DNA of 64,000 bases from Pseudomonas anatoliensis (GCF_017976235.1 NZ_JACVHC010000001.1:930001-994000), one strand, 5' to 3'; numbered from the stretch's first letter, positions 34,930-44,672 are shown. Translations and numbers: made by a program. The notes: generated from the sequence alone by a model not told the origin.

Positions 34930-36369
34930 TTAAGAAATTGAACCGTGCGATGAATCAGCGGGAACTGATGGTTCACGTCTTGAAGCCTTTTCCAGGAAAA
35001 CATCTTGATCACGGATCACGACCACAAACCGCGAAGGATCGTAGGAGCTGTCTCGTATTTTAAGAATGGAAAGCGTCCTGCTAAGTTCAGAATGATTCTC
35101 AGAGAACCGCATGAGCATCAGATTGTCGACGATACTGGACAGGTCAGAGTTCGGTGCGCTGACCTCGGAGCCAAAAAGATCGCGCATTTCCCAAGAGGCA
35201 AATACTGTAACGCCCCTGGATCGCAGCTCGTTCATCAGTGCACTGAAGAAGTCTGTAATCCGCGCCGGATTTGTCGAGACTCGCGTCATACCGCTCAAGC
35301 TATCAATAAACAGGCGCTTGATGCCCTTTTCTTCAACGAGATTCAGTAGCCGTGCGCCCAACCCATCCAGAAGGCCCTCTGTGGTGGGTTGCCAAGCAAT
35401 GGTCAATGCGCCGCTGTCTTCCATGCTTTTTATATCGATGCCCAATGATTGGCCCTTGAGTCGCAACCGTTGTGGGCTCTCGTAGAAGCCAAAATGCAGG
35501 CCCGGCGCGTCCACGGTCGACTCGGCCAGGAATTTGAGGCCCAGCGTCGTTTTACCAATCCCGGAGGGTCCTATGACCAGAGACACACTGGAACTGTGCA
35601 GGCCTCCGCCCAATATAGGGTCCAGTGATTCAATGCCACTGGCGATACGCGTCATGTCGGCGCTGTCGGGAGAGGACGGATGGCTGTAGAGACTTTCGAG
35701 CCGTGGATAAACAACCAAGCCATTGTCGGTAATTTCACACTCGTGAAGACCGGTCATTGCTCCGCTGCCGCGAGTTTTACGCAATTGAATTCGACGCACC
35801 GAGCGAGTGCCATACAACTCTTCGCCCATCTCAATCACACCATCAACCATCGTGTGCTCAGGACTGCCATCGTCAAGGCGAGAACTGGTTAGAAACAGCA
35901 CCGTGCAACCAGCGAACGCGGCGTGCCCTTGCAACTCAGAGATGAATTTCTTGGTGTCGATATGGGAATCAGCTTTTGAACGCGCATTTAGCAAGCCGTC
36001 CACCACCATAACGGTGGCTTTCTGACGGCTTATCTCACGCCGAAGCAGCTTCACTACTTCATCCAAACCTTCGTTTTCCAAAGTATCGAATGCGCTGACA
36101 AACTGGATCTCAGCCCCGACTTTGGAAGAGTCGAAGAAGCTCAGAGTCGAAAGAAATTGAAAAAGGCGATCGTGTGACTCGGCCAGCAGCGTTGCGACTA
36201 GAACCCGCCCACCCTTTTGCGCGTGATGGAACCCAAGCTGGTTGGCCAAGATCGTTTTTCCAGACCCTGGGCGCCCTTGGATTATGTATGAAGAGCCCGC
36301 GACCAGCCCGCCCTTGAGCAGAGCGTCGAGCCCTTCGATTCCACTTTCGAGGCGTTTTAGCTTTTCCAC
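34930..36369 (-). CDS. KaiC-like double RecA-domain ATPase (phosphosite-retaining copy)
   Basis: A 479-residue protein with two tandem KaiC domains. Domain CI (about 5-225) has Walker A GRPGSGKT at 32-39, Glu64 in LLAESHD and Walker B MVVDG with Asp124. Domain CII (about 240-465) has Walker A GPSGIGKT at 267-274, Glu297 in GFYESPQ and Asp356 in RLFIDSLSG. Aligned by eye with Synechococcus KaiC (HISTITD), the segment DLSSIVD places Ser411 and Ser412 at the autophosphorylated Ser431/Thr432 positions. Only one of each catalytic Glu pair is kept. The start is a GTG. The response regulator gene follows after 23 bases; kaiA and kaiB are absent nearby. Confidence 0.93.
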   Translation of the reverse strand: MEKLKRLESGIEGLDALLKGGLVAGSSYIIQGRPGSGKTILANQLGFHHAQKGGRVLVATLLAESHDRLFQFLSTLSFFDSSKVGAEIQFVSAFDTLENEGLDEVVKLLRREISRQKATVMVVDGLLNARSKADSHIDTKKFISELQGHAAFAGCTVLFLTSSRLDDGSPEHTMVDGVIEMGEELYGTRSVRRIQLRKTRGSGAMTGLHECEITDNGLVVYPRLESLYSHPSSPDSADMTRIASGIESLDPILGGGLHSSSVSLVIGPSGIGKTTLGLKFLAESTVDAPGLHFGFYESPQRLRLKGQSLGIDIKSMEDSGALTIAWQPTTEGLLDGLGARLLNLVEEKGIKRLFIDSLSGMTRVSTNPARITDFFSALMNELRSRGVTVFASWEMRDLFGSEVSAPNSDLSSIVDNLMLMRFSENHSELSRTLSILKIRDSSYDPSRFVVVIRDQDVFLEKASRREPSVPADSSHGSIS

Positions 36370-36646
36370 AATGCGACCCTGATCTGAAAAACAGGCTGTT
36401 TAAGCCGAGTGGGGGAATGCTAACGCCATTTTCGCTCTGGGCCAATGCAGTAATCGGTGGCATGCGTTTACTTACCACATGCTGGACGCCTGACTCGGGT
36501 TGATTGCTTGGAGCAACTTGAATCATCGGTAGGCGCTGCGAATGTATCGTCGATTTGGCTAAAGAGATGGAGTTACGCGGCGCCACGCTCTGCACTGGAG
36601 TTGAAGGGGTTTGGACATACCGGACAGCTACATTCAGAGCCCACGC

Positions 36647-37510
36647 TTAACTCTCCAAGGAGCGACACCTCTTCATTCGGTACATTTCACTATCCGAATG
36701 GGTGAGCAGTGTGTCGGCATCATTTCCGTGTTCGGGATAATAGGCAACGCCAATACTGCACAATGGCATCTTGAGTGTGCCGAACTCAGGGCCCAGTGGC
36801 TCAGCCATGACGGTGTGAATCTGCTCTAACTTTTTGGAAATCGTGTCCCTCGACTGGACGTCTGTAAGCAGCACCGTAAATTCATCGCCGCCAATGCGAG
36901 CCACGGTGTCTGTCTCACGCACACAGCTTTTTAGACGTTGGGCAACAATGCGCAGAACACTATCTCCGGCTGCGTGACCATGGACATCATTGATACTCTT
37001 GAAGTCATTTATATCCAAAAAAAGCAGAGCCAGCTCATTACCGTGGTGCTGCGCAGTCTGCAGTGCAGATATCAGTCGATCACTAAAGAGCGACCGATTG
37101 GTTAATTTCGTCAGCGGATCGTGATGAGCGAGGAAGCGTAACTCCTCCTCGGCTTTAGCTAAAGCTGTAACGTTTCTAGCGACCCCAATCCTGGCACCAA
37201 CCTCCTCCGACCAGAATGCAGCCCACAGGATGTACACGACTGCCCCATCCTTGCGGATGTAACGGTTCCGGAAATCGAAATGAGGTTGACCATTCATGAC
37301 CCGGGAAATCGAAGCTCGCGTCGCATCCAGATCTTCAGGATGCATATAGCTTGTGATAGTGGTGCCAATCAGCTCATCAGGGAGGTAGCCCAACAGGGCC
37401 TTACAGGCATCACTCACAAAAACAATGTGGTCGCTTTCATCAACCACAAAAACAGTATCCAGCATCAGGTGGATCAGTTTGGGGTAGAGCGCTTGAAGAT
37501 CGATGGCCAT
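36647..37510 (-). CDS. PAS-GGDEF diguanylate cyclase
   Basis: A 287-residue soluble protein: a PAS domain (about 10-120; HIVFVSDACKALLGYLPDEL, then RYIRKDGAVVYILWAAFWSE) followed by a GGDEF domain (about 125-285). The signature GGDEF is at 207-211, the metal Asp166 is in FLDINDFKSIND, and the inhibitory-site motif RETD (198-201) stands five residues before GGDEF. It should therefore make c-di-GMP and be product-inhibited. It lacks membrane segments. The gene starts 43 bases after the histidine kinase stop, so it is probably part of the same unit. Confidence 0.92.
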   Translation of the reverse strand: MAIDLQALYPKLIHLMLDTVFVVDESDHIVFVSDACKALLGYLPDELIGTTITSYMHPEDLDATRASISRVMNGQPHFDFRNRYIRKDGAVVYILWAAFWSEEVGARIGVARNVTALAKAEEELRFLAHHDPLTKLTNRSLFSDRLISALQTAQHHGNELALLFLDINDFKSINDVHGHAAGDSVLRIVAQRLKSCVRETDTVARIGGDEFTVLLTDVQSRDTISKKLEQIHTVMAEPLGPEFGTLKMPLCSIGVAYYPEHGNDADTLLTHSDSEMYRMKRCRSLES

Positions 37511-37553
37511 AAGTCATGTGGGTCTGAGTCGTTGAGCGCGATCATATCCCGAT

Positions 37554-38621
37554 TTATAGGGTGGAATGCGAGGAATCTTGGTGGAAGTGGGATCCGGGAT
37601 TTAACAGCGGTATTTTCACTACGAATTCGCTTCCCTTACCTTCCCCCGCACTTGTACCGGACACTGTTCCACTATGGGCTTCAACCAACTCTCGCACCAC
37701 CGTCAGACCAATGCCTAAACCTGCGCCATTGAAACCCACTGCATGATCATCCTGGACAAACGGCTCAAAGATAAAAGGCAGCGCTTTGGCTGAGATACCA
37801 ATGCCGGAATCACGAATGCGAATTTCCAGCAGATTGTCTTCAACGGAAACGGCAAGTGTGACAGTGCCGCCGGTCGGCGTGTACTTGGCTGCGTTACCCA
37901 GCAAATTATCAATAATCTGCGTCAGCCTTACAGGATCGCCGTTCACCGCTAAACGAGATTCCAAGCGTTCTGAGCTGAAACTCAAGCCGTGAGCGAGCAT
38001 GACCGGGGTATAGATTGCTATTGCGTCACTAATGATGTCAGCCATGTTAGTAACCTGGAAGTTCAGGCGAAATTTACCGGTGGAAGCACGAGCAATGTCG
38101 AGCAAATCTTCCACCAGTCGGGACATCCGCTGTACCTGGCCTTCAATCAATAGCTGCATGCGTGGCAACTCTTCGCGAGGAATTCGCACCAGCCGGCCAG
38201 CAATCATGCTGATAGGCGTCAGTGGATTTCGCAGCTCGTGGGCCACTATAGAAAGAATATTGCGCTGCTGCTCCAGTGCCTGTTCAGCTGCAATTTGTAA
38301 GTCTTGGGCGCTAAGCGCTGCGATAACCAATCGCTCGTTGGCTTCGCGCATTTCCAAGTACAGATGCTGTTCTGCCTGAGCGTTTTTCTGATCTTCAACA
38401 TCCGACTGCGCCGATAAAATCGCCAGCACCAACTGCTGATTGGCCTCAATGAGTTGCTCGACTTGCAAGGTATCAACAAGCTGGCTGTTAGCTTCGCTAA
38501 GTTCCTTGTGCAGCGCCGCGAGTGCCGCACGAGCCGCGACCGTTTTCCGGCCCAGTAGGAACAGCTCGCGTGCAGCAGTGGCTAAAGCCTGTTCATTCTT
38601 GCCGCTGGCCTCACTCATCAT
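37554..38621 (-). CDS. Soluble sensor histidine kinase with coiled-coil N-terminus
   Basis: A 355-residue kinase without membrane helices or a recognisable sensor fold. Residues about 10-120 are a long helical region with three related units (EANSQLVDTL, EANQQLVLAILSAQ, EANERLVIAALSAQ), predicted coiled coil. The H-box is ILSIVAHELRNPLTP with His128. The ATPase domain shows DNLLGNAAKYTP, DSGIGIS and GAGLGIGLTVV. Unlike cyanobacterial SasA it has no KaiB/thioredoxin-like sensor domain. It starts seven bases after the kaiC-like gene upstream (two consecutive ATG codons, 38621 or 38618), so the ATPase is the likely source of its input. Confidence 0.92.
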   Translation of the reverse strand: MMSEASGKNEQALATAARELFLLGRKTVAARAALAALHKELSEANSQLVDTLQVEQLIEANQQLVLAILSAQSDVEDQKNAQAEQHLYLEMREANERLVIAALSAQDLQIAAEQALEQQRNILSIVAHELRNPLTPISMIAGRLVRIPREELPRMQLLIEGQVQRMSRLVEDLLDIARASTGKFRLNFQVTNMADIISDAIAIYTPVMLAHGLSFSSERLESRLAVNGDPVRLTQIIDNLLGNAAKYTPTGGTVTLAVSVEDNLLEIRIRDSGIGISAKALPFIFEPFVQDDHAVGFNGAGLGIGLTVVRELVEAHSGTVSGTSAGEGKGSEFVVKIPLLNPGSHFHQDSSHSTL

Positions 38622-38628
38622 TCTTCGC

Positions 38629-40089
38629 TCATCTATCGACCTTGCTCAAAACCTGCCTTGTCGGTCGCCCACCGAGCAAACCTTCTTGCTCCGGCAACAT
38701 GTCACCGATGTGTAGGCCACTATCATCAATGAAGTACTGACGTAACTCATCAGAGTGCGCACTGGCGCGAACCTTGACCACGGCCATGATGCGCAGCAAC
38801 CGGCTCTCCACCTCAATATAGCGCTGGACGATGATCGCATCCGTCAGAAACGCCGTGCCGTAAGGGCTGAAACGCAAGTCGGTGTAACGGTCTTCCAGCT
38901 CCGAGGTCATCAATACACTGACCCCGGAATTGGTCAGCGCCGTGACCATGCGCGACAGCGACTCGCGAAAGTCCTCGCGAAAGGTCGGCGCCACCGCCAG
39001 TTCGAAGCCCGACAGCGAGTCGATGACCACGCGAGTGGCTTTCAGCCGGGTGATCTCGCCGAGCAACAGCTGGACAATTTCGTCAATCGAAAGATCGGGA
39101 GCGCGACTATCCACCAGACCGACCTGCCCGCTCGCAATCAAACCCGATAGGGTCGCATTCTGCGAGTGATTGGGCCGTTGTTCGAATACTGCGATCACGC
39201 CGGTTTCGCCGTTGCGCGCGCCTTCGGCGAGGAAGGTCGCCGCGAGGATGCTTTTGCCTGACCCCGATGGCCCGGCCACCAGCAACGAATAGCCCCGAGG
39301 CAGGCCTCCCCCGAGCATCTCGTCGAGCCGCGCTACCCCCATGCCCAAGCGCTTGATCGGTGATTCCAGCGGCGTATCGAACGGGCTAGCTATTACGGGT
39401 GCAAAAACCTTGATCCCGGAAGTTGCGATGCGGAAGGTATGCAGGCCCGGCAACGTCGGTTGGCCGCGCATCTTCATGATTTCCAGCTTGCGTACCATGG
39501 AGTTGCGCTGAACGCTTTGTCGAAGCCAGATCAGGCCATCGGCCACGGTAAAAATCGGGTTGGTGTCGGTTTCAGTGAAATACTCGCCGATGAGGAACGT
39601 CGTCGCTTGCCAGGTCGTCATCAGCATGCCCAGTTGCTGAACGAACTGCGGAAGGTTGTTGTTGGGGTTGTCCTGAGTCTGGCTGGCCAGCACCACTGAG
39701 CGGAACGAATCGACAAACACCAGCGCCGGCGAATGCGCTTCGACTTCGCTGACGATGCGCCGCAGCACCTCGTCCAGATCCCCGGCCAGGGTATCGTCGG
39801 CCAGGTTGATGTAACGGATCGACTGGTTGATCGCTTCGCTGTCGAAAAAGTCGAATTGCTGCTGATAACGCAGCATCTTCAAGGGCGGTTCACCCAGGAC
39901 GGTAAAGAACAGCGCCGGGCGTTCGGGCGTTGCCAGGGCAAACATCATCTGGTGGGCCAGCGTGGTCTTGCCGCAACCAGGAGGGCCGGCAATCAGATTG
40001 AACGAAAATTCCGGCAATCCTCCACCCAGCACCTCGTCCAGTCCAGGCACGCCGGTGGCCAGACGGTTGATAGTCACTTTGGTGCTCAT
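38629..40089 (-). CDS. KaiC-like double RecA-domain ATPase (phosphosite-lacking copy)
   Basis: A 486-residue protein with two KaiC domains. CI has Walker A GPPGCGKT at 35-42, Glu67 in VLGEPPL and Asp127 in LVFVDSFRS. CII has Walker A GPSGSGKS at 273-280, Glu303 in FEQRP (followed by Gln304) and Asp357 in VVIDSLSG. By eye alignment with KaiC (HISTITD), the segment GTAFLTD puts Ala413 and Phe414 at the Ser431/Thr432 positions, so the canonical phosphorylation cycle cannot occur. The ATG at 40089 has AGGAAA nine bases upstream. Its start overlaps the end of the 144-residue gene by four bases and the kinase gene follows after seven bases. Confidence 0.93.
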   Translation of the reverse strand: MSTKVTINRLATGVPGLDEVLGGGLPEFSFNLIAGPPGCGKTTLAHQMMFALATPERPALFFTVLGEPPLKMLRYQQQFDFFDSEAINQSIRYINLADDTLAGDLDEVLRRIVSEVEAHSPALVFVDSFRSVVLASQTQDNPNNNLPQFVQQLGMLMTTWQATTFLIGEYFTETDTNPIFTVADGLIWLRQSVQRNSMVRKLEIMKMRGQPTLPGLHTFRIATSGIKVFAPVIASPFDTPLESPIKRLGMGVARLDEMLGGGLPRGYSLLVAGPSGSGKSILAATFLAEGARNGETGVIAVFEQRPNHSQNATLSGLIASGQVGLVDSRAPDLSIDEIVQLLLGEITRLKATRVVIDSLSGFELAVAPTFREDFRESLSRMVTALTNSGVSVLMTSELEDRYTDLRFSPYGTAFLTDAIIVQRYIEVESRLLRIMAVVKVRASAHSDELRQYFIDDSGLHIGDMLPEQEGLLGGRPTRQVLSKVDR

Positions 40090-40520
40090 GGCGAATTTTC
40101 CTGCGAGGGGGTGTCGCTCAAAGAAGGTTCCCACACGCCACGAAGCAAACTAGCGGTGAGCGAGGGCCCGATCAGTGTGGTCAGAAGCTCGTAGAAAGTA
40201 GTCAGCAACACTTCACCACAAAACAGTGCTTCGGTGTCCTGCTGCTCGACGAGTATGGATTTAAGGGCAATAAGATCCATCGCGGCCGGCAGACTGTCAT
40301 AGGTGCCGGCGAGATGCGGATGAGCAGAAACACACAGATGTAAACTGCGCCGGTACAGGGCGACAACCCCTTGCTGGCCAATAATCGGCGTAAGGGCTGC
40401 GTCCATAGCCTGCAATTTCGCAACAATCGCCTCGGCGATGCTTGCAGTGTCAGCATTAAGACCGACACCCTGCGCCAGAGAAGCTACGATCCGGCGGCTC
40501 TCTTCGCTAAGCGTGGACAT
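40086..40520 (-). CDS. Uncharacterised 144-residue helical protein coupled to kaiC
   Basis: The family is not recognised. The sequence (starting MSTLSEESRRIVASLAQGVG) is predicted all-helical and soluble, with recognisable amphipathic stretches IAEAIVAKLQAMDAALTPII, VVALYRRSLHLCVSAHP and LTTFYELLTTLIGPSLTASL. It has no signal peptide or membrane helix. The ATG at 40520 is chosen because the longer frame begins in a non-protein-like region. The gene's last four bases overlap the kaiC-like start, so the two proteins are made together and probably interact. It is unlike KaiA and unlike the thioredoxin-fold KaiB as far as can be judged by eye. Confidence 0.75.
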   Translation of the reverse strand: MSTLSEESRRIVASLAQGVGLNADTASIAEAIVAKLQAMDAALTPIIGQQGVVALYRRSLHLCVSAHPHLAGTYDSLPAAMDLIALKSILVEQQDTEALFCGEVLLTTFYELLTTLIGPSLTASLLRGVWEPSLSDTPSQENSP

Positions 40521-40829
40521 GGCTGACTGATATCTGATGAGCAGAGTCTGATGGTACACCCTCAAGCGAACTATTGAGTCCCCTGGACGCAACATTACAA
40601 ATGCGACAGTGAGTGGTGGCGAAACAGGAATGCTGGGTGCACAGCTTGAATGACCGCTTTGAGTTCTGGAGCAGCCTCCCCAAGAGGGAGTCCTCCGGGT
40701 AGCTAGCGTGCCGGCGGAGCCTGGATGGGCGATGCGTCGCGAGCTGATGAGCCAGACTTACACAACAAAGGTCAGTGAGCTTTGGACCAGCACAAAGGCC
40801 CGCCAACAAACTCGCACACAGCCCACTCA
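40521..40829. other. Intergenic region between the KaiC block and xylR; no gene seen
   Basis: 309 bases without a supported reading frame. It must contain the promoter of the 144-residue protein / kaiC / kinase unit at its left end and the 3' flank of xylR at its right end. No REP, clear terminator or operator is recognised. Confidence 0.6.
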
Positions 40830-42011
40830 TCAGCTCATCCCTGCCCCTTGCTGATACTCACGAGGCGTACACCCCAGCTCCCGTCGGAACACCGTGTGCA
40901 GATACTGCGCCGACTTGAAGCCACAACTGCGTGCGACGTCGGCAATCACCGAGTCGGTATTTTTCAGCCCGCTGGTGGCCGCCGCGAGTTTGAAACGCAG
41001 GATCTCGTCATGCACGCTGCAGCCTCGCTCAGCGCGGAAATGCGCTTCGAGTGACGAGCGCGATACGCCGACATAAGCCGCCACCTGCGCCGTTTTGATG
41101 CCTTGGCAAGCATATTGGCGGATGAACAGCAGCGCTTGCATGACGTACGGATTGCCCAAGGGTTGGTGCAAGCTCGACACCTGCACATTGACCGCATCGG
41201 GAGGAATCAGGATTTGTGTGCCGGTGGACGGCATGCCGTGCAGCATCTGGTGCAGCAGTTGCGCGGCGGTACGGCCCATGGTTTCGGTGCCCTGGATGAC
41301 CGAGCTCAGCGGGACTCGGGTCAGGCTGCGGGTCAGCGGGTCGTTGTCGATGCCGATCAATGCCACCTGCTCCGGCACGGCGATGCCGGCGGTCAGGCAG
41401 GCTTGCAGCAACTGGCGCGCGCGGGCGTCGCTGACGGCGATGATGCCGATGGGCTTGGGCAGGCTTTGCAGCCAGGCGATCAGTTGTTCGACGGCGCTGT
41501 CCCACAACGGTGCACTGGTGCCCATGCCGCGATAGATTTCGCCGTGCAATCCATCGCGTTTCATCAGTTTGCGAAAGGCTTTTTCCCGCTCCTGAGCCCA
41601 GCGATTGGCCTGCGCTTCCGGCAGGCTGAAGCAGGCGAAACGCTGCAGTCCCGCCTCAATCAAATGGGTGTAGGCCAGCGTCATCAGCGCGTTGTTATCG
41701 GTGGCGACGTATGGAATCGCTTTCGGATAGGCGCGTTTGTCTTCGTACGAGCCCCCCACCGCTACCACCGGCAAATGGATATCGGCCAGCGCCTCGCCAA
41801 TCAGCGGATCGTCGAAGTCGGCAATGATGCCGTCACCCTGCCAGCGCTCGATGCCTTTCAAGCGACAGAGAAAGTCCTCTTCAAGGAACAGATCCCATGA
41901 AGCCCGGGTGCTGCTCAGGTAGTTGCCGATGCCGCTGATGATGCCACGGTCGTAAATCTTGCTGCCGTTGAACAACAGGGCGATGCGGTGAACAGGCGGT
42001 ACGGTTTTCAT
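40830..42011 (-). CDS. xylR: Xylose operon regulator XylR (periplasmic-binding-like + AraC HTH)
   Basis: A 393-residue activator. The N-terminal LacI/ribose-binding-like sugar domain (about 8-275) contains [32 protein letters not shown] and [15 protein letters not shown]. The C-terminal AraC-type helix-turn-helix pair (about 285-388) contains [20 protein letters not shown] and [20 protein letters not shown]. This is the XylR architecture in which D-xylose binding lets the protein activate xyl promoters. It is divergent from xylA with 175 bases between, where its binding sites should lie. Confidence 0.95.
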   Translation of the reverse strand: MKTVPPVHRIALLFNGSKIYDRGIISGIGNYLSSTRASWDLFLEEDFLCRLKGIERWQGDGIIADFDDPLIGEALADIHLPVVAVGGSYEDKRAYPKAIPYVATDNNALMTLAYTHLIEAGLQRFACFSLPEAQANRWAQEREKAFRKLMKRDGLHGEIYRGMGTSAPLWDSAVEQLIAWLQSLPKPIGIIAVSDARARQLLQACLTAGIAVPEQVALIGIDNDPLTRSLTRVPLSSVIQGTETMGRTAAQLLHQMLHGMPSTGTQILIPPDAVNVQVSSLHQPLGNPYVMQALLFIRQYACQGIKTAQVAAYVGVSRSSLEAHFRAERGCSVHDEILRFKLAAATSGLKNTDSVIADVARSCGFKSAQYLHTVFRRELGCTPREYQQGAGMS

Positions 42012-42186
42012 TGTTTTTATGCTTGTTCTGAGCCCCTTGTTCCGGAGGCGATGCAGACAGACTAGGCGTGTGGGCGACGAAGCTCAATACGCAAAATCGC
42101 ACCCCGTGTTGGTGTTTTTCATAATCAGCGGGCACGGGGCCGTTGCTAGTATCGAGACACCGCCAAGAACAACAAGGACAAGGCCC

Positions 42187-43503
42187 ATGCAGTATTTCCC
42201 CGATGTCGAGCCGATTCGCTACGAAGGTCCGGACAGCGAGTCTCCCCTCTCCTTTCGTCATTACGACGCCGACAAGGTCATCCTCGGCAAACCCATGCGC
42301 GAACACCTGCGCATGGCCGCCTGTTACTGGCACACGTTCGTCTGGCCGGGTTCCGATGTGTTCGGTGCAGGGACGTTCAAGCGCCCATGGCAACACGCCG
42401 GCGATCCGATGGAACTGGCCATTGGCAAGGCGGCAGCCGCCTTCGAATTCTTCACCAAACTGGGGATCGACTATTACTGCTTCCATGACACCGATGTCGC
42501 CCCGGAAGGCCAGTCTTTAAGGGAGTACCGCAACCACTTCGCGCAAATGGTTGATCACCTCGAGCAACACCAGGAAGCCAGCGGAATCAAGCTGCTGTGG
42601 GGCACCGCCAATTGCTTCAGCAATCCGCGTTTTGCTGCTGGCGCCGCGAGCAATCCGGATCCCGAAGTGTTCGCCTGCGCTGCCGCCCAGGTGTTCAGCG
42701 CCATGAACGCGACCCATCGCCTGAAAGGCGCCAACTACGTGTTGTGGGGCGGTCGCGAAGGCTACGAAACCCTGCTCAACACAGACCTCAAACGTGAACG
42801 CGAACAACTGGGCCGCTTCATGCGCATGGTGGTCGAGCACAAGCACAAGATCGGTTTCACTGGCGACCTGCTGATCGAACCCAAGCCGCAGGAGCCGACC
42901 AAGCACCAATACGATTACGACAGCGCCACCGTGTTCGGCTTCCTCCAGCAGTTCGGGCTGGAGCACGAAATCAAGGTCAACATCGAGGCCAACCACGCCA
43001 CCCTGGCCGGCCATAGTTTTCATCACGAGATAGCGACGGCCGTCTCGCTGGGGATTTTCGGCAGCATCGATGCCAACCGCGGTGATCCGCAAAACGGCTG
43101 GGATACCGATCAATTCCCCAACAGCGTCGAAGAAATGACCTTGGCCACCTACGAAATCCTCAAGGCCGGCGGGTTCAAGAATGGCGGGTTCAACTTCGAC
43201 TCCAAGGTTCGCCGGCAAAGCCTCGATCAGATCGACCTGTTCCATGGTCACGTCGGTGCCATGGATGTTCTTGCCCTGTCTCTGCAACGCGCAGCGGCCA
43301 TGGTGCAGAACGACGAACTGCAACGGCTCAAGGATCAACGCTACGCCGGCTGGAAGCAGCCGTTCGGGCAGGCGGTGATGGCGGGTGACTTCAATCTTGA
43401 ATCCTTGGCCGAACACGCGTTCACGAACGAGTTGAACCCGCAAGCCGTCAGCGGCCGCCAGGAAATGCTCGAGAACATCGTCAACCGGTTTATCTATCGC
43501 TGA
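42187..43503 (+). CDS. xylA: D-xylose isomerase
   Basis: A 438-residue enzyme, close to E. coli XylA (440), that converts D-xylose to D-xylulose in the cytoplasm using divalent metal. Active-site features: the catalytic His in [13 protein letters not shown], metal ligands in [20 protein letters not shown] and [17 protein letters not shown], and [20 protein letters not shown]. The start [14 protein letters not shown] matches the family; AAGGA lies just upstream. It is the first gene of the xylA-xylF-xylG-xylH cluster. Confidence 0.97.
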   Translation: MQYFPDVEPIRYEGPDSESPLSFRHYDADKVILGKPMREHLRMAACYWHTFVWPGSDVFGAGTFKRPWQHAGDPMELAIGKAAAAFEFFTKLGIDYYCFHDTDVAPEGQSLREYRNHFAQMVDHLEQHQEASGIKLLWGTANCFSNPRFAAGAASNPDPEVFACAAAQVFSAMNATHRLKGANYVLWGGREGYETLLNTDLKREREQLGRFMRMVVEHKHKIGFTGDLLIEPKPQEPTKHQYDYDSATVFGFLQQFGLEHEIKVNIEANHATLAGHSFHHEIATAVSLGIFGSIDANRGDPQNGWDTDQFPNSVEEMTLATYEILKAGGFKNGGFNFDSKVRRQSLDQIDLFHGHVGAMDVLALSLQRAAAMVQNDELQRLKDQRYAGWKQPFGQAVMAGDFNLESLAEHAFTNELNPQAVSGRQEMLENIVNRFIYR

Positions 43504-43651
43504 TCACCCACAGAGTCTGTGGGCGCGCCACGTGGTGACATTTCAACGACAAATCTGTGCCTGCGGCGCCTGCGGATTCTCTACAGTTTTACCAGCCCGA
43601 TAATTCATCGTCAGGCCGTGTCTTTCCAACAAAAATAAAAGGACGCCCCAC

Positions 43652-44653
43652 ATGAAGAACGTAAAACGCACGCTGTTGGCCACTGCCCTGGCGTTGCTGT
43701 CACTGCCGGTGATGGCAGACGCTACCCACCCGAAAATCGGCTTCTCCATTGATGACCTGCGCCTGGAACGCTGGTCGCGTGACCGTGACTATTTCGTCGC
43801 GGCGGCAGAAAAAATGGATGCCAAGGTCTTCGTGCAGTCGGCTGATGCCAACGAGCAAAAGCAGATTTCGCAAATCGAAAACCTCATTTCCCGGGGCGTC
43901 GATGTCATCGTCATCGTGCCGTTTAACGCCACGGTGCTGACCAATGCGGTGGCCGAAGCGAAGAAGGCCGGGATCAAGGTCGTGTCCTATGATCGCTTGA
44001 TCCTCAACGCCGATATCGACGCCTACATCTCTTTCGATAACGAAAAGGTCGGCGAGATGCAGGCCAGCGGCGTGCTGCACGCGGCGCCCAAGGGCAATTA
44101 CTTCCTGCTCGGCGGTGCGCCCACCGACAACAACGCCAAAGTGTTGCGTGAAGGCCAGATGAAAGTCCTGCAACCGGCCATCGACAAGGGTGATATCAAG
44201 ATTGTCGGCCAACAGTGGGTGAAGGAATGGAACCCGACCGAAGCGCTGAGCATTGTTGAAAACGCCCTGACCCGCAACGACAACAAAATCGACGGCATCG
44301 TCGCCTCCAACGACGCCACGGCAGGCGGCGCCATCCAGGCCCTGGCCGCGCAGCAACTGGCGGGCAAAGTGCCGATTTCCGGGCAGGACGCCGACCTGGC
44401 AGCGGTCAAGCGAGTGATCGCCGGCACCCAAACCATGACCGTGTACAAGCCGCTGAAACTCATCGCCACCGAAGCGGCCAAGCTCTCGGTGCAACTGGCG
44501 CGCAACGAGAAACCCACCTACAGCTCGCAGTACGACAACGGCAGCAAAAAAGTCGACACCATCCTGCTCACGCCAACACCGTTGACCAAGGACAACATCG
44601 ATTTGCTGGAACAGGACGGCTTCTACACCAAGGCGCAAATTGCCGGGAAGTGA
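43652..44653 (+). CDS. xylF: D-xylose-binding periplasmic protein
   Basis: A 333-residue binding protein: signal peptide ending SLPVMADA, then KIGFSIDDLRLERWSRDRDY, typical of XylF, with NEQKQISQIENLISRGVDVI, LINGAP-like LLGGAPTDNNAKVLREGQMK and IPISGQDADL-like VPISGQDADLAAVKRVIAGT. It delivers D-xylose to the XylGH importer. AAGGA precedes the ATG. A REP hairpin follows before xylG, a place where it could protect the xylF message and favour a high level of the binding protein. Confidence 0.96.
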   Translation: MKNVKRTLLATALALLSLPVMADATHPKIGFSIDDLRLERWSRDRDYFVAAAEKMDAKVFVQSADANEQKQISQIENLISRGVDVIVIVPFNATVLTNAVAEAKKAGIKVVSYDRLILNADIDAYISFDNEKVGEMQASGVLHAAPKGNYFLLGGAPTDNNAKVLREGQMKVLQPAIDKGDIKIVGQQWVKEWNPTEALSIVENALTRNDNKIDGIVASNDATAGGAIQALAAQQLAGKVPISGQDADLAAVKRVIAGTQTMTVYKPLKLIATEAAKLSVQLARNEKPTYSSQYDNGSKKVDTILLTPTPLTKDNIDLLEQDGFYTKAQIAGK

Positions 44654-44672
44654 TCTCCGGTGCGAAAACCCT

